Under the pieces are notes generated by a model, which saw nothing but the letters and a program-made list of their open reading frames with translations, had not been told where the DNA came from and made no database searches. Below, piece by piece: positions 55,395 to 64,000 of a stretch of DNA of 64,000 nt. The DNA is from JAICKN01 sp036489565 (lineage in GTDB: Bacteria; Acidobacteriota; Terriglobia; Terriglobales; Acidobacteriaceae), in contig DASXFN010000043.1 of NCBI GenBank assembly GCA_036489565.1, forward strand, positions 30,328 to 94,327, written 5' to 3'. The translations under genes were made by a program, and so were the position numbers. Within the stretch, counting starts at the first letter, position 1. Each line of letters begins with the position of its first letter.

Positions 55395-56357
55395 TTATTG
55401 TGAAAGATGGTTCAAGGCCTGCTGAGCGCGGGAAAAATTCCTGGCCAGCGACAGGGCCGCGCGATATTGCTCGGCGGCGGCGGTCTTATTGCCCTGCTTC
55501 TCCAACACCGTCCCCAGAAGATAATGAGCCTTGAAGGTCGGAGCCTCTTCGACCACCGGACCGTTCAGGTAACGATGCAACCATGCGGTGGCGGCGGGAA
55601 AATCTCTTCCACCTTTAACCAGTAGTTCCGCCGCTTCCATCATGACCTCCGGACGGTCCATAGGCGCGGCCACGGCGTGATATAGAGTTTCCTGCATGGC
55701 GTCCAGATTTTGGCGGTGCCAATAGTAGAGAGCAAGATTGAACCAGGCGTGCGCGCCACCATGGCTGTCTTGAATGGCAGCGCGATATTCCTTCTCAGCG
55801 GTTGCGTAGTCTTTTTGCTTCTCGGCGATCCTCCCACGGATCCAGTCCGCGCGGGCAGGATCAATCGCGGCCAGGGCTTGCGCCTGGCTTTCTGCTTTAT
55901 CCTTGCCGCCTCCAACAATGCCTGGCGCTTCCAGATAGAACTCGGCCAGATCATTACGGGCGTCGGCGTTTTGGGGAGCCAATTTTACGGCGGTTTCAAA
56001 TTCAATGCGCACCTTCTTCGCTAAGCCGGCGGCGGTCAGAAAATTGGCGCTGTCCGCTTTTTCGCCGTAAATTCGTCCCAGCCAGAGATGGTAAATACCA
56101 TTCGAGGGTTCAAGAGCGGTGGCATGTTCGCAGGCGGGGATGCCGCGGTCCCAATCTCCCAACTCAAAATACGCGCGGCAAAGGAGGTTGAAAGTCTCCG
56201 CTTCGTGGGGGGATTTGCTGATGTCACTCTGGTATTGAGAGATAGCGTCATCCACCCGGCCCTGCTGGAGTAGAGTCACGGCGGAAGAGGTCGCGACGGC
56301 AATGCACGGGAGCAGCACTAATAGAAAGACAAAATAAATTTTACGGAAAAACGCCAT
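55395..56357 (-). CDS. Secreted TPR-repeat protein
   Basis: 320 residues. Signal peptide (FFRKIYFVFLLVLLPCIAVA) then at least six TPR units: LLQQGRVDDAISQYQSDISK, LLCRAYFELGDWDRGIPACE, YHLWLGRIYGEKADSANF, RGRIAEKQKDYATAEKEYRA, WFNLALYYWHRQNLDAMQ and LLGTVLEKQGNKTAAAEQYR. It lies 3 bp after the membrane-fusion-protein gene in the same orientation. Role likely scaffolding or protein interaction in the periplasm. Confidence 0.9.
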   Translation of the reverse strand: MAFFRKIYFVFLLVLLPCIAVATSSAVTLLQQGRVDDAISQYQSDISKSPHEAETFNLLCRAYFELGDWDRGIPACEHATALEPSNGIYHLWLGRIYGEKADSANFLTAAGLAKKVRIEFETAVKLAPQNADARNDLAEFYLEAPGIVGGGKDKAESQAQALAAIDPARADWIRGRIAEKQKDYATAEKEYRAAIQDSHGGAHAWFNLALYYWHRQNLDAMQETLYHAVAAPMDRPEVMMEAAELLVKGGRDFPAATAWLHRYLNGPVVEEAPTFKAHYLLGTVLEKQGNKTAAAEQYRAALSLARNFSRAQQALNHLSQ

Positions 56358-56360
56358 GCA

Positions 56361-57611
56361 TTAATGGATGACTTTGACGTGCAGGTGGTCGCTTAAAGGT
56401 TTCGAATTTGTGGAATTCAGCGCGACAATCGCGTCCTGCTGCAAGCCGGAATCAATTTCCACGCTGGTGAGGTTGGCAATGGATATCTGCACGTTTTGCC
56501 GCTGCAACTGGTCTGTTACCACACGGAAAACGTAGGGGCGATCGTCATCCTGGCGTATGGTTTCGCGGGGGACGGTCAACACATCTTTGTCCTCTTTGGT
56601 AACGATGGCGACGTTCACGTTCACGTTGGGCAGCAGTTTGTAATCGTGGTTGTCAATCACGCAGGTGGTTTCGCCCACATTCCTGGTGCCATGCATCTTG
56701 AGCGTGGAGGGAATGGAATTCACCGTCCCTTGCCAGATTCGTCCTGGAACTGCGTCCCAAGTTATTTCAATGGGCTGTCCAGTCGAGAGACGCGCGACAT
56801 CGGGCTCATCCACAAAAGACCGGACGACTACTTTGGAGAGGTCCGCTTCCTGCAGTACCAGATCGCCGGGATTGACGTAGTTTCCAAAGCGCACGGGAAG
56901 GGAATAGACCACCCCGTCGAAAGGAGCGCGGATATTGAGCTTGGCGAGCACATCTTCGGCCGCTGCGTAGGCGGACTTGGCTTCTGAGAGTTGCGCCTGC
57001 ACGCTGGAAACTTCTGGTTGGGAATAACGCCCGGCTTGCTTTTGCTGGAGCAGATTCACGTCGGCCGTGGCGCGCTGCAGTTGGCTTTCGGTTTCGCGTA
57101 CTTCTCCGGGGGACGCAGCTCCCGTTTGTTGGAGGTGCCGGAGCGCGTCAAGATTTCGAGCTGCGGTGTCGCGCTCAGTCTTTGCTTTTGCAAGCTGTGC
57201 TTCGGTGGTGAGGACTTCTTCATGCGTGCCGCCGGCATTCAATGAGCTTAAGTCCGCTTGCGCTGAGCGCAACTGAGCCAGGGCCTTTGACGCGGCACTG
57301 AGCGCGTCGGAATCTTCAAGCTCCACCAGCAACTGTCCCTGCCGCACATGGGCCCCTTCGCTGACCAGCAATCGCTTGACGGTCGTTCCGATGGGAGCGT
57401 GAGCTTCAAAATTATGCAGCGGTTCTATTTTTCCATTGGTCGAAATCACGCTGCGGATATCACCGCGTTCCACGGTGGCGGTGCGCACGGGAACGGAGTC
57501 ATCGCGCGACATGAAAGACGCCAGCAGAATGACGGCCATCACGATACCGACAATCCAAACCAACCAACGGTTTCGCGATAAGAAGCTCTTATTGTTGCTC
57601 GTGGAAGCCAT
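56361..57611 (-). CDS. HlyD/MacA-type membrane fusion protein
   Basis: 416 residues. N-terminal membrane helix (WLVWIVGIVMAVILLASFMS), beta-barrel and lipoyl halves (TNGKIEPLHNFEAHAPIGTT, APFDGVVYSLPVRFGNYVNP), a long helical hairpin between about 110 and 215, and the C-terminal beta domain. It is a periplasmic adaptor of an efflux pump. No partner permease or TolC is adjacent; the ADOP-type permease at 2382 is 52 kb away. Start ATG; first gene of the operon. Confidence 0.9.
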   Translation of the reverse strand: MASTSNNKSFLSRNRWLVWIVGIVMAVILLASFMSRDDSVPVRTATVERGDIRSVISTNGKIEPLHNFEAHAPIGTTVKRLLVSEGAHVRQGQLLVELEDSDALSAASKALAQLRSAQADLSSLNAGGTHEEVLTTEAQLAKAKTERDTAARNLDALRHLQQTGAASPGEVRETESQLQRATADVNLLQQKQAGRYSQPEVSSVQAQLSEAKSAYAAAEDVLAKLNIRAPFDGVVYSLPVRFGNYVNPGDLVLQEADLSKVVVRSFVDEPDVARLSTGQPIEITWDAVPGRIWQGTVNSIPSTLKMHGTRNVGETTCVIDNHDYKLLPNVNVNVAIVTKEDKDVLTVPRETIRQDDDRPYVFRVVTDQLQRQNVQISIANLTSVEIDSGLQQDAIVALNSTNSKPLSDHLHVKVIH

Positions 57612-57999
57612 GCGTTTGCTAAAAGCTAATGTAACACCAGCCGCTCTTGGATTTATGAGCAGGAACCTAATGTGTTAGATGTATCCGCGGAGGCGAAGAC
57701 GCAGTCTGCGGGCGCTAAAGTTTTGCGTCCGATTGCCGTCTTTCCCGTTCACGATCTGGAAGACGTTCCCGTTGTCGCCATTGCCGGGGGGAAGTCGTAA
57801 CTCAGGTGGCATTGCATCTTCCGCGCGCTAGCTTCATCAACACTACCCCAGCCTTCGCAAAAGCAGCGAAAGGCTTGGCCAGCCAGCCCCAGTGGTGGCC
57901 GCCCGTAGGTGACACTAGTCTCCATACGGATACTAATCATCGGACTCTTGCACGCACTAGGCGGCGGCCTATGAGGGCATTAATGAAGTGAAGGCACGC
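57612..57999. other. Spacer with one hairpin repeat and a possible tiny open frame
   Basis: Contains a ccagccttcgc...gcgaaaggcttgg hairpin (about 57845-57881), of the same type as in the 365-bp modules. A 42-codon frame from GTG 57672 to TAA 57798-57800 (VLDVSAEAKTQSAGAKVLRP then IAVFPVHDLEDVPVVAIAGG) has weak AGGA upstream but no other support; I do not call it a gene. Confidence 0.4.
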
Positions 58000-58464
58000 T
58001 TACTTGAGTCGTGTGCGACATGGCGTCATGGCATAGACCGTCTCAGGTTCTCCCACATGAAAGACAACGGAGCAAGCATCCTTGGTGCGTGTATGCTTTG
58101 GCAGAACGACCTCGTTCCCAAACCGCTGGTCCTGCAACTCTACGTCCCAAGGACCTGCTAGGAAGCCGATCGGAATTGTGGACAGATAGATTCTATTTCC
58201 TGGCACCGTGAAGAGAACATCGATGGTCTTCTCTTCGAGCACAGCGGCGGGCACCTTGAAGCAACCTGCTACAACCGGCACCGCTTGCTCCCATGCTTTT
58301 GTTTTGAAGGTAAGCGTTCGTGGCTCCGCAACCGGTTTTCCGTTGAGAGCGATATGGATGGCGAGGCAAGAGCTTTTTCCTTTCAATTGCGCATGCAACG
58401 TCGCCGCACTACCAGACCAGAGTATGATGACGCCGAAGAAGATCAGCTTATGCCATGACCTCAT
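58000..58464 (-). CDS. Hypothetical secreted protein
   Basis: 154 residues from ATG 58462-58464, chosen because a signal peptide follows (RSWHKLIFFGVIILWSGSAA ending at AQ); the longer frame adds 14 residues. The mature part is beta-rich with three cysteines (SSCLAIHIALNGK, VAGCFKVPAAV, DACSVVFHVG), likely giving a disulfide in the periplasm, plus a fourth near the C-terminus. No family recognised. Stand-alone. Confidence 0.6.
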   Translation of the reverse strand: MRSWHKLIFFGVIILWSGSAATLHAQLKGKSSCLAIHIALNGKPVAEPRTLTFKTKAWEQAVPVVAGCFKVPAAVLEEKTIDVLFTVPGNRIYLSTIPIGFLAGPWDVELQDQRFGNEVVLPKHTRTKDACSVVFHVGEPETVYAMTPCRTRLK

Positions 58465-58639
58465 TGCTATTTGTTGAAGTCCTTCAATCTCTCGTGACAT
58501 GTGCATCCTTTGTCGGTGTAAACGTAAACGGTCTTGTCCCGTGTTCCAACGACGATATTGATCGTCGGCGCGGGACTTGCCTGCTGCCTGGTACTCCAGG
58601 CTTCGCGTCCTGGTTTTGGACGCTAACCTGGATTCAGAA

Positions 58640-59130
58640 AAATTCTCTCCCGTCCACCGAGAAGTCCCTCATCCCCGTCCCTCGCCGTCCATTCCGATTC
58701 GATCTCCATCATTACTCTTCACGAAACGCATAATGACGAAAGCTGCCTATCCCCAATCTCCTTCACCAACCCGTGCTTTACTGGATTACGGTGCAGGTAG
58801 CGCAACTTGAACTTAGATTCTCGCTCCTCACGAATATTGCGATCGTAATATCTTTTCTGCCCAAAACACACCCTGCTCGGTCCGGATTCGCGCCACTTTC
58901 TTTCTTTGCAAACGATAACTTCAAACAATGAATCGCGCCCGCCAGCGTGCCATGTTCCGGTTCGTTGAGGAGCCGATGCACATGTACTGGCATCTCAACA
59001 TAACCATACACGCACATTCCAAAGCGTTGCGGCATCTGCTCCAAACAGGACGGGAAGAAGTCATAGATTTCAGGAAATGTGAAGTTCGGTTGCTGACGAT
59101 AACAACTTGAGGCGTTAGCGGACGTCTGAG
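58640..59130 (-). pseudogene. Dead REP-associated tyrosine transposase (RAYT), several frameshifts
   Basis: Pieces of a RAYT in different frames: SCYRQQPNFTFPEIYDFF..., then CLEQMPQRFGMCVYGYVEMP and VHVHRLLNEPEHGTLAGAIH with the HxH motif, then in another frame KRYYDRNIREERESKFKLRY and LHRNPVKHGLVKEIGDRQLS, then a further frame with EIESEWTARD near 58690. All hallmarks are there but no single frame spans them. Independent of the relic at 14296, showing that this transposase family has decayed twice here. Confidence 0.8.
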
Positions 59131-59260
59131 CCCGCTGCCGAAATTTCGAGCACAACCTAGGGATCGTCGTTTGTCGGGATTGTTGAAAGCACGCAGTATG
59201 CGAGCGGATTTCCGTCGGCGTTCCATGCATCCTTAACCATGCAAGAGTTAAAATAGAGTC

Positions 59261-59671
59261 ATGCCCAAGCAGCCGCGCTACACACCCGATCATGCCAAGG
59301 CGGGCCTTGACGCCAGCTTTCCGGAGATTGAAACCTGGCCCAATCAATTTCCCGGTTATGAAATCGTGATTGATGATCCGGAGTTTACCTCTGTCTGTCC
59401 GAAGACCGGGCTCCCGGATTTTGGCATTATTACGATTCGCTACGTCCCCAATAAGGATTGTCTTGAACTTAAGTCCTTAAAGGAATACTTGCAGTCTTAC
59501 CGCAACCTGGGGATTTTTCAGGAAAACATTGTGAACCGCGTACTAGAAGACGTGGTGCGATGGGCAAAGCCAGTGTGGGCCGAGGTGAAGGGAGACTTTC
59601 GTCCGCGGGGTGGGATTTCCACGGTCGTGATCGCCAAGTGGCCGAAAGAGAAGCGCAAAGGCGCGCGCTAG
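59261..59671 (+). CDS. queF: NADPH-dependent 7-cyano-7-deazaguanine (preQ0) reductase QueF
   Basis: 136 residues, the short unimodular QueF type. It reduces the nitrile of preQ0 to preQ1 in queuosine tRNA modification. Active-site Cys46 in FTSVCPKTGLPDFG, Asp53 in the same motif, and the QueF signature ELKSLKEYLQSYRNLG at 69-84. No other queuosine genes in view; no riboswitch found in the 130 bp upstream, which is instead the decayed RAYT. Confidence 0.95.
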   Translation: MPKQPRYTPDHAKAGLDASFPEIETWPNQFPGYEIVIDDPEFTSVCPKTGLPDFGIITIRYVPNKDCLELKSLKEYLQSYRNLGIFQENIVNRVLEDVVRWAKPVWAEVKGDFRPRGGISTVVIAKWPKEKRKGAR

Positions 59672-59877
59672 TTATCCGTATCTTCGACCGCTTGATCGTC
59701 CTCAACTAATACGCATTTTGCCAATCCATACCTTGATTTATGCCATGGGTGCGTTTGCGATTTCGCAATCACTCGCCGAGGCGCATTCTAGTTGCGAAGT
59801 TTTGGACTCGCAGGGCTCGTTACATACCGCTTGTGATACCCTCCCGTGGCACGATTCTTGAGGAACCCAGGACCCGA

Positions 59878-62022
59878 ATGAAATATCCCGCACTGATGAT
59901 GGCTTTCTTGCTGTCAGCGATTTGCGTTCCAAACGCCGACGGCCAGAGTGCGAATCCGTCAGCAATTCAGCGTGATTGGCCCGCTTATGGCGGCGGCCCT
60001 CACGATATGCATTACTCGCCGCTCACGGAAATCAATCGTGAAAATGTGAAAGACCTTCAAGTCGCGTGGACTTATGACACGGGAGAAAAAGGCGGGCTAG
60101 AGAGCAGCCCCATTGTTGTGGATGGTGTGCTTTACGGAATCAGTCCACTGCAAAAAATATTTGCCCTCGACGCAGTGACCGGGAACGAATTGTGGAAGTT
60201 TGATTCCGGAGCGCAGGGCGGCCAGCCTAACCGCGGACTTTCTTTTTGGGCCAGTGGCGACGACAAACGCGTCTTCGCGGGCATTACGAATTTCGTTTAC
60301 GCGTTGAACGCGAGCACCGGGAAGCCGATTCTCAGCTTCGGTGATAATGGCCGCATTGATCTTCGCAAAGATTTGGGACGCGATTTCGCCCTACAATCCG
60401 TCGTCTCCACCACCCCCGGCATCGTTTACAAGGACCTCATCATTTTTGGTGACCGCGAGCCGGAAGTGCTTCCCGCGCCTCCCGGCGATATTCGCGCCTA
60501 CGATGTTAAAACGGGCAAGCTGCGCTGGTCTTTCCACACTATCCCCCATCCCGGAGAATTTGGTTACGATACCTGGCCGAAGGATGGCTGGACGCACAGC
60601 GGGGGCGCGAATAACTGGACGGGCATGGCCCTCGATGAGCAACGGGGCATCGTGTATGTGCCCACAGGGTCGGCAGCCGCGGATTTTTATGGTGGCGATC
60701 GTCTCGGCGATGACCTTTTCGCGGATTGCCTGATCGCTCTAAATGCAAATACCGGAGAACGTATTTGGCACTTTCAGGAAGTGAAGCACGATATCTGGGA
60801 CCGTGATTTCCCTTCGCCTCCGAACCTGGTGACTGTGACCCAAAACGGCCGAAAAATTGACGCCGTCGCGCTTACTACGAAGACCGGATACGTATTCCTC
60901 TTCGATCGCGTCAATGGTCAGTCCCTGTTTCCATTGCGCTCTCGCAAATATCCGCGAAGCTTCGCGCCCGGAGAAAAGACGGCCGCGGAGCAAGTGCTCC
61001 CCACCGTGCCAGTTCCATTTGCCCGCCAGCGCCTTACAGAAGATATGTTGACCAAGCGCACTCCTGAAGCGCATGCGTGGGCGGTGGAGCAATTCCATAC
61101 CTTCCACAGCGATGGACAGTTCCTTCCATTTAGGGTCGGTGAGAAAACGGTAGTTTTTCCCGGCTATGACGGAGGCGCGGAGTGGGGAGGGTCCGCGGTG
61201 GATCCGGATACCGCTGTTCTGTATGTAAATGCCAACGATGTTGCCTGGACGGGCATGCTTGCGGAGAACGTCAGCGACAATCCACTCAGCAGCCGCACGC
61301 TGTATCAAAGCCAGTGCTCCGTGTGTCATGGCGACAGTCGGACCGGATCGCCTCCGCAGTTTCCATCGCTCATTGGAGTGGAGAACCGCCGCAGCAGGCA
61401 GAAGATCGTTACGATGATCGAGAAAGGCAAGGGAAGAATGCCGGCCTTCGCGGCGCTCTCCGCCGATCAGATTTCCGCGCTGATTGACTATGTATCCAGC
61501 GGGAAAGATAAAGCTCTACCTGCCGTTCCCGCAGTGCGCATGGCCGCTCAGGCGGCAACAGACGAATCCAAATACCGATTCACCGGCTACGACAAATTTC
61601 TGGATCCGGATGGATATCCAGCGGTCGAGCCGCCGTGGGGCACATTGAACGCGATTGATTTGAACACGGGAAAATATTTATGGAGGATACCGTTCGGAGA
61701 ATATCCGGAACTCGCGGCCAAAGGGATGAAGGTGACGGGCAGTGAAAACTACGGCGGTCCGGTTGTTACTGCCGGAGGCCTGTTGTTCATTGCCGCGACG
61801 AATTTCGACAACAAAATGCACGCCTTTGATAAGGCAACGGGAAAGCTTTTGTGGGAAGGAAATTTGCCTTTCGCGGGCAATGCCACTCCGGCGACCTATG
61901 AAGTCAATGGGCGTCAGTTCGTTGTGATTGCTGCTGGCGGAGGCAAAGCGCTGAATCATCCAACCGGCGGGGTGTACGTTGCGTTCGCATTGCCGAAGGA
62001 CGTGGCGGCGGCGTCCCATTGA
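59878..62022 (+). CDS. PQQ-dependent quinoprotein dehydrogenase with built-in cytochrome c domain
   Basis: 714 residues from ATG 59878 (AGGACCC upstream); the longer frame adds 46 residues that block the signal peptide (MKYPALMMAFLLSAICVPNA). A PQQ propeller of W-motif blades (DWPAYGGGPHDMHYSPLTEI, YALNASTGKPILSFGDNGRI, TGERIWHFQEVKHDIWDRDF) is interrupted by a cytochrome c domain with heme site CSVCH near residues 479-483 and likely axial Met near 521 (GRMPAF). Located in the periplasm, it would oxidise an alcohol or sugar and pass electrons through its own heme. Substrate unknown. Confidence 0.92.
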   Translation: MKYPALMMAFLLSAICVPNADGQSANPSAIQRDWPAYGGGPHDMHYSPLTEINRENVKDLQVAWTYDTGEKGGLESSPIVVDGVLYGISPLQKIFALDAVTGNELWKFDSGAQGGQPNRGLSFWASGDDKRVFAGITNFVYALNASTGKPILSFGDNGRIDLRKDLGRDFALQSVVSTTPGIVYKDLIIFGDREPEVLPAPPGDIRAYDVKTGKLRWSFHTIPHPGEFGYDTWPKDGWTHSGGANNWTGMALDEQRGIVYVPTGSAAADFYGGDRLGDDLFADCLIALNANTGERIWHFQEVKHDIWDRDFPSPPNLVTVTQNGRKIDAVALTTKTGYVFLFDRVNGQSLFPLRSRKYPRSFAPGEKTAAEQVLPTVPVPFARQRLTEDMLTKRTPEAHAWAVEQFHTFHSDGQFLPFRVGEKTVVFPGYDGGAEWGGSAVDPDTAVLYVNANDVAWTGMLAENVSDNPLSSRTLYQSQCSVCHGDSRTGSPPQFPSLIGVENRRSRQKIVTMIEKGKGRMPAFAALSADQISALIDYVSSGKDKALPAVPAVRMAAQAATDESKYRFTGYDKFLDPDGYPAVEPPWGTLNAIDLNTGKYLWRIPFGEYPELAAKGMKVTGSENYGGPVVTAGGLLFIAATNFDNKMHAFDKATGKLLWEGNLPFAGNATPATYEVNGRQFVVIAAGGGKALNHPTGGVYVAFALPKDVAAASH

Positions 62023-62037
62023 TGTCTTTCACAAATA

Positions 62038-63651
62038 CTATCGAGCTGTAATCCGTGCTGGCGATTGCTTCCAACGATTGATCCAGCGAGCATCGTGCAT
62101 CTGCTGTACTTCGATCACGGCGATCCATTGCCCGTTGCGTTGCTCTTCAAACACTATATCGCCATCCAAAATATGCGCTGCAATCGCCGGCGGCAGATCG
62201 TGATGGTAATCGAAGAAATGGATTTTCGCTTCCTGCCACCACTGCCAATGCTCTAAGAGCGGGTGAGGTGGCTGATACTTCGTGGAAAAAACAAGAGCCA
62301 CGTCAAAGGACACGTCGGAGTCCGCGCAGGCCGTGAGTTGCTCCAAGGTGAAATCGTTAATTCGAACCACGCGAATGGGATGATGCACATATCCCAAATA
62401 CGGCCGCGTCAACTCGTCGTTTCCGGGCCATGCGGTCAACGTTGTCGCATGTGGATAACGGGTTTCCAAAAAATGCGCCGCATCCTGATGCAGAAGAATG
62501 TAATCCCGATAGGCAAAGTTATCTTCCAGCGAAAATCCGTACGGCGGATTTACAAACAGGCCGACAACAAACGTGAATGCGATGAGCGCGATGAGTGGTT
62601 TCCATGCACGAACTCTGCGCCAAAGAGTGGAAATAAAAACTATGACGACCAGCGGGACAACCGGAAGCATGTAGCGCGCCAATACCGCCCCGCCAACGAT
62701 TGCCATGGCAATGAGATACACGATGCCAATCGAAAGAAACGCGTATTGCACCGGCAGTTCAATTCGCGGACGACGCAGATGACCGTCCTGCAACGCCGGA
62801 CGCCACATCGCCAGTATGGCCGCCAGCGTCAACGCCCATAGATTCATATACCCGAACACCTGCCACAGCCGCATGCCCAGGGCCAGGACCATCCGCAAGG
62901 GATGCATGGTGGCGCGCACGTTATAACGGAAGAATTCAGGATTGCCAAAAATGAATCCGGTGCGGAAGCGGTGATACGCGTACCACGCTGCCAGAACGAG
63001 TGCCGGAACGCAAAGCGCAAAAATCTTTTTGAATGATTTTGCCCACAACGATTGCTCCGCTTGATGGCCTGCAATCTTGCGGACGATCTCCCATGCCACC
63101 AATCCTGCCGGCGCCAAAATTGCAGTTTCTTTGGCCAATGCCGCCAGCGAAAACCAGATTGCCAACGCAAGCCAGCGATCTTCCACGTAGGCCAGCAATC
63201 CCCACATCACCAGGCCAGCCGCCGCCAAGTCCACTTGCGCCAGCGAACTTTGCACGAAAAATACCGGATACAACGCCGTGCAAATGACTGACGCCACGGC
63301 GACTTCTACATTCGCCACGCGTCGGGCCAGGCGGTAAACGCCGAGCAGAGTAAAAGCCGCTATCGCAAGCATCGCTATCCGAGTAATCACGGGAGAAAAT
63401 CCAGCCAGCTTCCACCACAACGCAAGATAGCCCATGACCAGCGGCGGATGAGCATTGGAGGGAGTGGAGAAGGGAATTACGCTGCCCGTCAGAAGGAGAT
63501 CGCGGGCCGCCGGGACGTAATATCCAGCCTCGTCCCAGAAATAGGGAAGTTGCAGCAGGCCCGCATGCAAACCAAGCAGCCCGGCGAAGAGAAGGAAAAA
63601 GAATGCTATGCGTCCGCGCGGGCCTTCCTGCTTGAGGAAGTTTTCGGTCAC
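62038..63651 (-). CDS. Integral membrane glycosyltransferase, GT39/ArnT-type (PMT_2)
   Basis: 537 residues with about 11 membrane helices. The first periplasmic loop has FWDEAGYYVPAARDLL, with the Asp-Glu pair characteristic of the GT-C superfamily, followed by NAHPPLVMGYLALWW. A soluble C-terminal part follows (ending in a basic tail). The family moves sugars from polyprenyl-phosphate carriers to lipids or proteins at the outer face of the inner membrane. 5 bp downstream of DUF3467 on the same strand, so likely co-transcribed. Confidence 0.88.
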   Translation of the reverse strand: MTENFLKQEGPRGRIAFFFLLFAGLLGLHAGLLQLPYFWDEAGYYVPAARDLLLTGSVIPFSTPSNAHPPLVMGYLALWWKLAGFSPVITRIAMLAIAAFTLLGVYRLARRVANVEVAVASVICTALYPVFFVQSSLAQVDLAAAGLVMWGLLAYVEDRWLALAIWFSLAALAKETAILAPAGLVAWEIVRKIAGHQAEQSLWAKSFKKIFALCVPALVLAAWYAYHRFRTGFIFGNPEFFRYNVRATMHPLRMVLALGMRLWQVFGYMNLWALTLAAILAMWRPALQDGHLRRPRIELPVQYAFLSIGIVYLIAMAIVGGAVLARYMLPVVPLVVIVFISTLWRRVRAWKPLIALIAFTFVVGLFVNPPYGFSLEDNFAYRDYILLHQDAAHFLETRYPHATTLTAWPGNDELTRPYLGYVHHPIRVVRINDFTLEQLTACADSDVSFDVALVFSTKYQPPHPLLEHWQWWQEAKIHFFDYHHDLPPAIAAHILDGDIVFEEQRNGQWIAVIEVQQMHDARWINRWKQSPARITAR

Positions 63652-63656
63652 GGGCG

Positions 63657-63953
63657 TCAGTGTACCGGGCCGCCGGTCATCATGCGGGGATCAAGCTTGA
63701 TTTCGCCAAAGGTGCTCTCATATCCCGCCACATTGTGCTGGAGAATAGACAACAGCGCTTTGGCCTGCTGCGGGCTCAAATAAATCCCCTGAAAGTTGCG
63801 GATTTCGACCTGGGTCTCGTTTTGTTGCTGCAACGTGCCAAAGACCAGGAAAAAGTCCCATACGTTCACGCGCACCTGTACGCTATTGGCATAATTTTCG
63901 CGGTAGTCGGCAGCATTCACCACCTGAATATTGGGCTGAGTGGGATTTGTCAT
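63657..63953 (-). CDS. DUF3467 protein
   Basis: 98 residues matching DUF3467: NIQVVNAADYRENYANSVQV, WDFFLVFGTLQQQNETQVEI and the closing LSPQQAKALLSILQHNVAGY ESTFGEIK. Small, soluble, function unknown. First gene of a two-gene unit with the glycosyltransferase. The last 46 bp of the window beyond it show nothing. Confidence 0.92.
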   Translation of the reverse strand: MTNPTQPNIQVVNAADYRENYANSVQVRVNVWDFFLVFGTLQQQNETQVEIRNFQGIYLSPQQAKALLSILQHNVAGYESTFGEIKLDPRMMTGGPVH

Positions 63954-64000
63954 AGGCCGTTAAGTGTATCGCATAGGGGTATTTCGGGGGGAAGGAGGGT

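Noticed and set aside
57672..57800. 42-codon frame with GTG start
   Set aside because: Weak ribosome site only, no family, no conservation visible from here.
59131..59260. preQ1 riboswitch upstream of queF
   Set aside because: No aptamer-like pseudoknot recognised; the space is covered by the decayed transposase and a short AT-rich stretch.

Overview
The window looks like chromosome of a soil Acidobacteriota (Terriglobia-like) species. This is inferred from gene content, not from a marker gene. The evidence is an 853-residue FtsX/MacB-type permease of the duplicated orphan kind common in that phylum, a PilZ protein, a SET protein, many secreted TPR and beta-propeller proteins, and very many short palindromic intergenic repeats. 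Most genes are moderately GC-rich. Several orphan genes and two large surface proteins are visibly more AT-rich.

Layout. 1-5 kb: the N-terminal two-thirds of bacillithiol glycosyltransferase BshA (cut by the window edge), a PilZ protein, a 39-residue membrane peptide and the large permease. 5.9-8.3 kb: an amino-acid ABC importer (fused binding protein-permease plus ATPase). 8.5-14.1 kb: an isoprenylcysteine-methyltransferase-like protein, acetyl-CoA synthetase, two small membrane proteins and a sodium:solute symporter with its DUF3311 partner. 14.3-19.9 kb: a repeat-rich, eroded zone with a dead REP-associated transposase, a CMD-family protein, a SnoaL/ABM/zinc-ribbon fusion, duplicated 212-bp and 365-bp modules, orphan AT-rich genes, and an antitoxin whose RelE-like toxin partner is broken. 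19.9-25.7 kb: a large multi-cysteine radical SAM protein resembling tetraether/membrane-spanning lipid synthases, then a 1,099-residue lipoprotein propeller.

25.7-29.6 kb: a tandem 324-bp array carrying broken copies of a GIY-YIG gene beside the full copy, a PD-(D/E)XK nuclease gene with palindromic repeats inserted in frame between its catalytic strands, a secreted cupin, a SET protein and tRNA-Gly. 29.7-34.5 kb: DUF302 and zinc-ribbon proteins, a frameshifted epimerase, tRNA-Asp and a DUF72 protein. 34.7-40.9 kb: a polysaccharide-use locus (TonB-dependent receptor, GH3, CE1-like esterase). 41.2-48.3 kb: oxidative-stress genes (katG with a Fur/PerR regulator; DUF892 and manganese catalase) around an ArsR-VOC-SRPBCC-DUF4256 operon.

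48.4-64 kb: an SDR protein lacking the usual catalytic Tyr and Lys, DinB/flavoprotein/UbiA genes, a minus-strand run (membrane fusion protein, TPR protein, outer-membrane barrel, lactonase-fold lipoprotein, Gfo/Idh oxidoreductase), a second dead REP transposase, QueF, a PQQ dehydrogenase with a built-in cytochrome c domain, a GT39-type membrane glycosyltransferase and DUF3467.

Most of the window is ordinary chromosome. The novelty is concentrated in the radical SAM protein and in the activity of palindromic repeats: they fill spacers, sit inside a coding frame, and lie in two duplicated regions beside dead transposases of the type that mobilises them.
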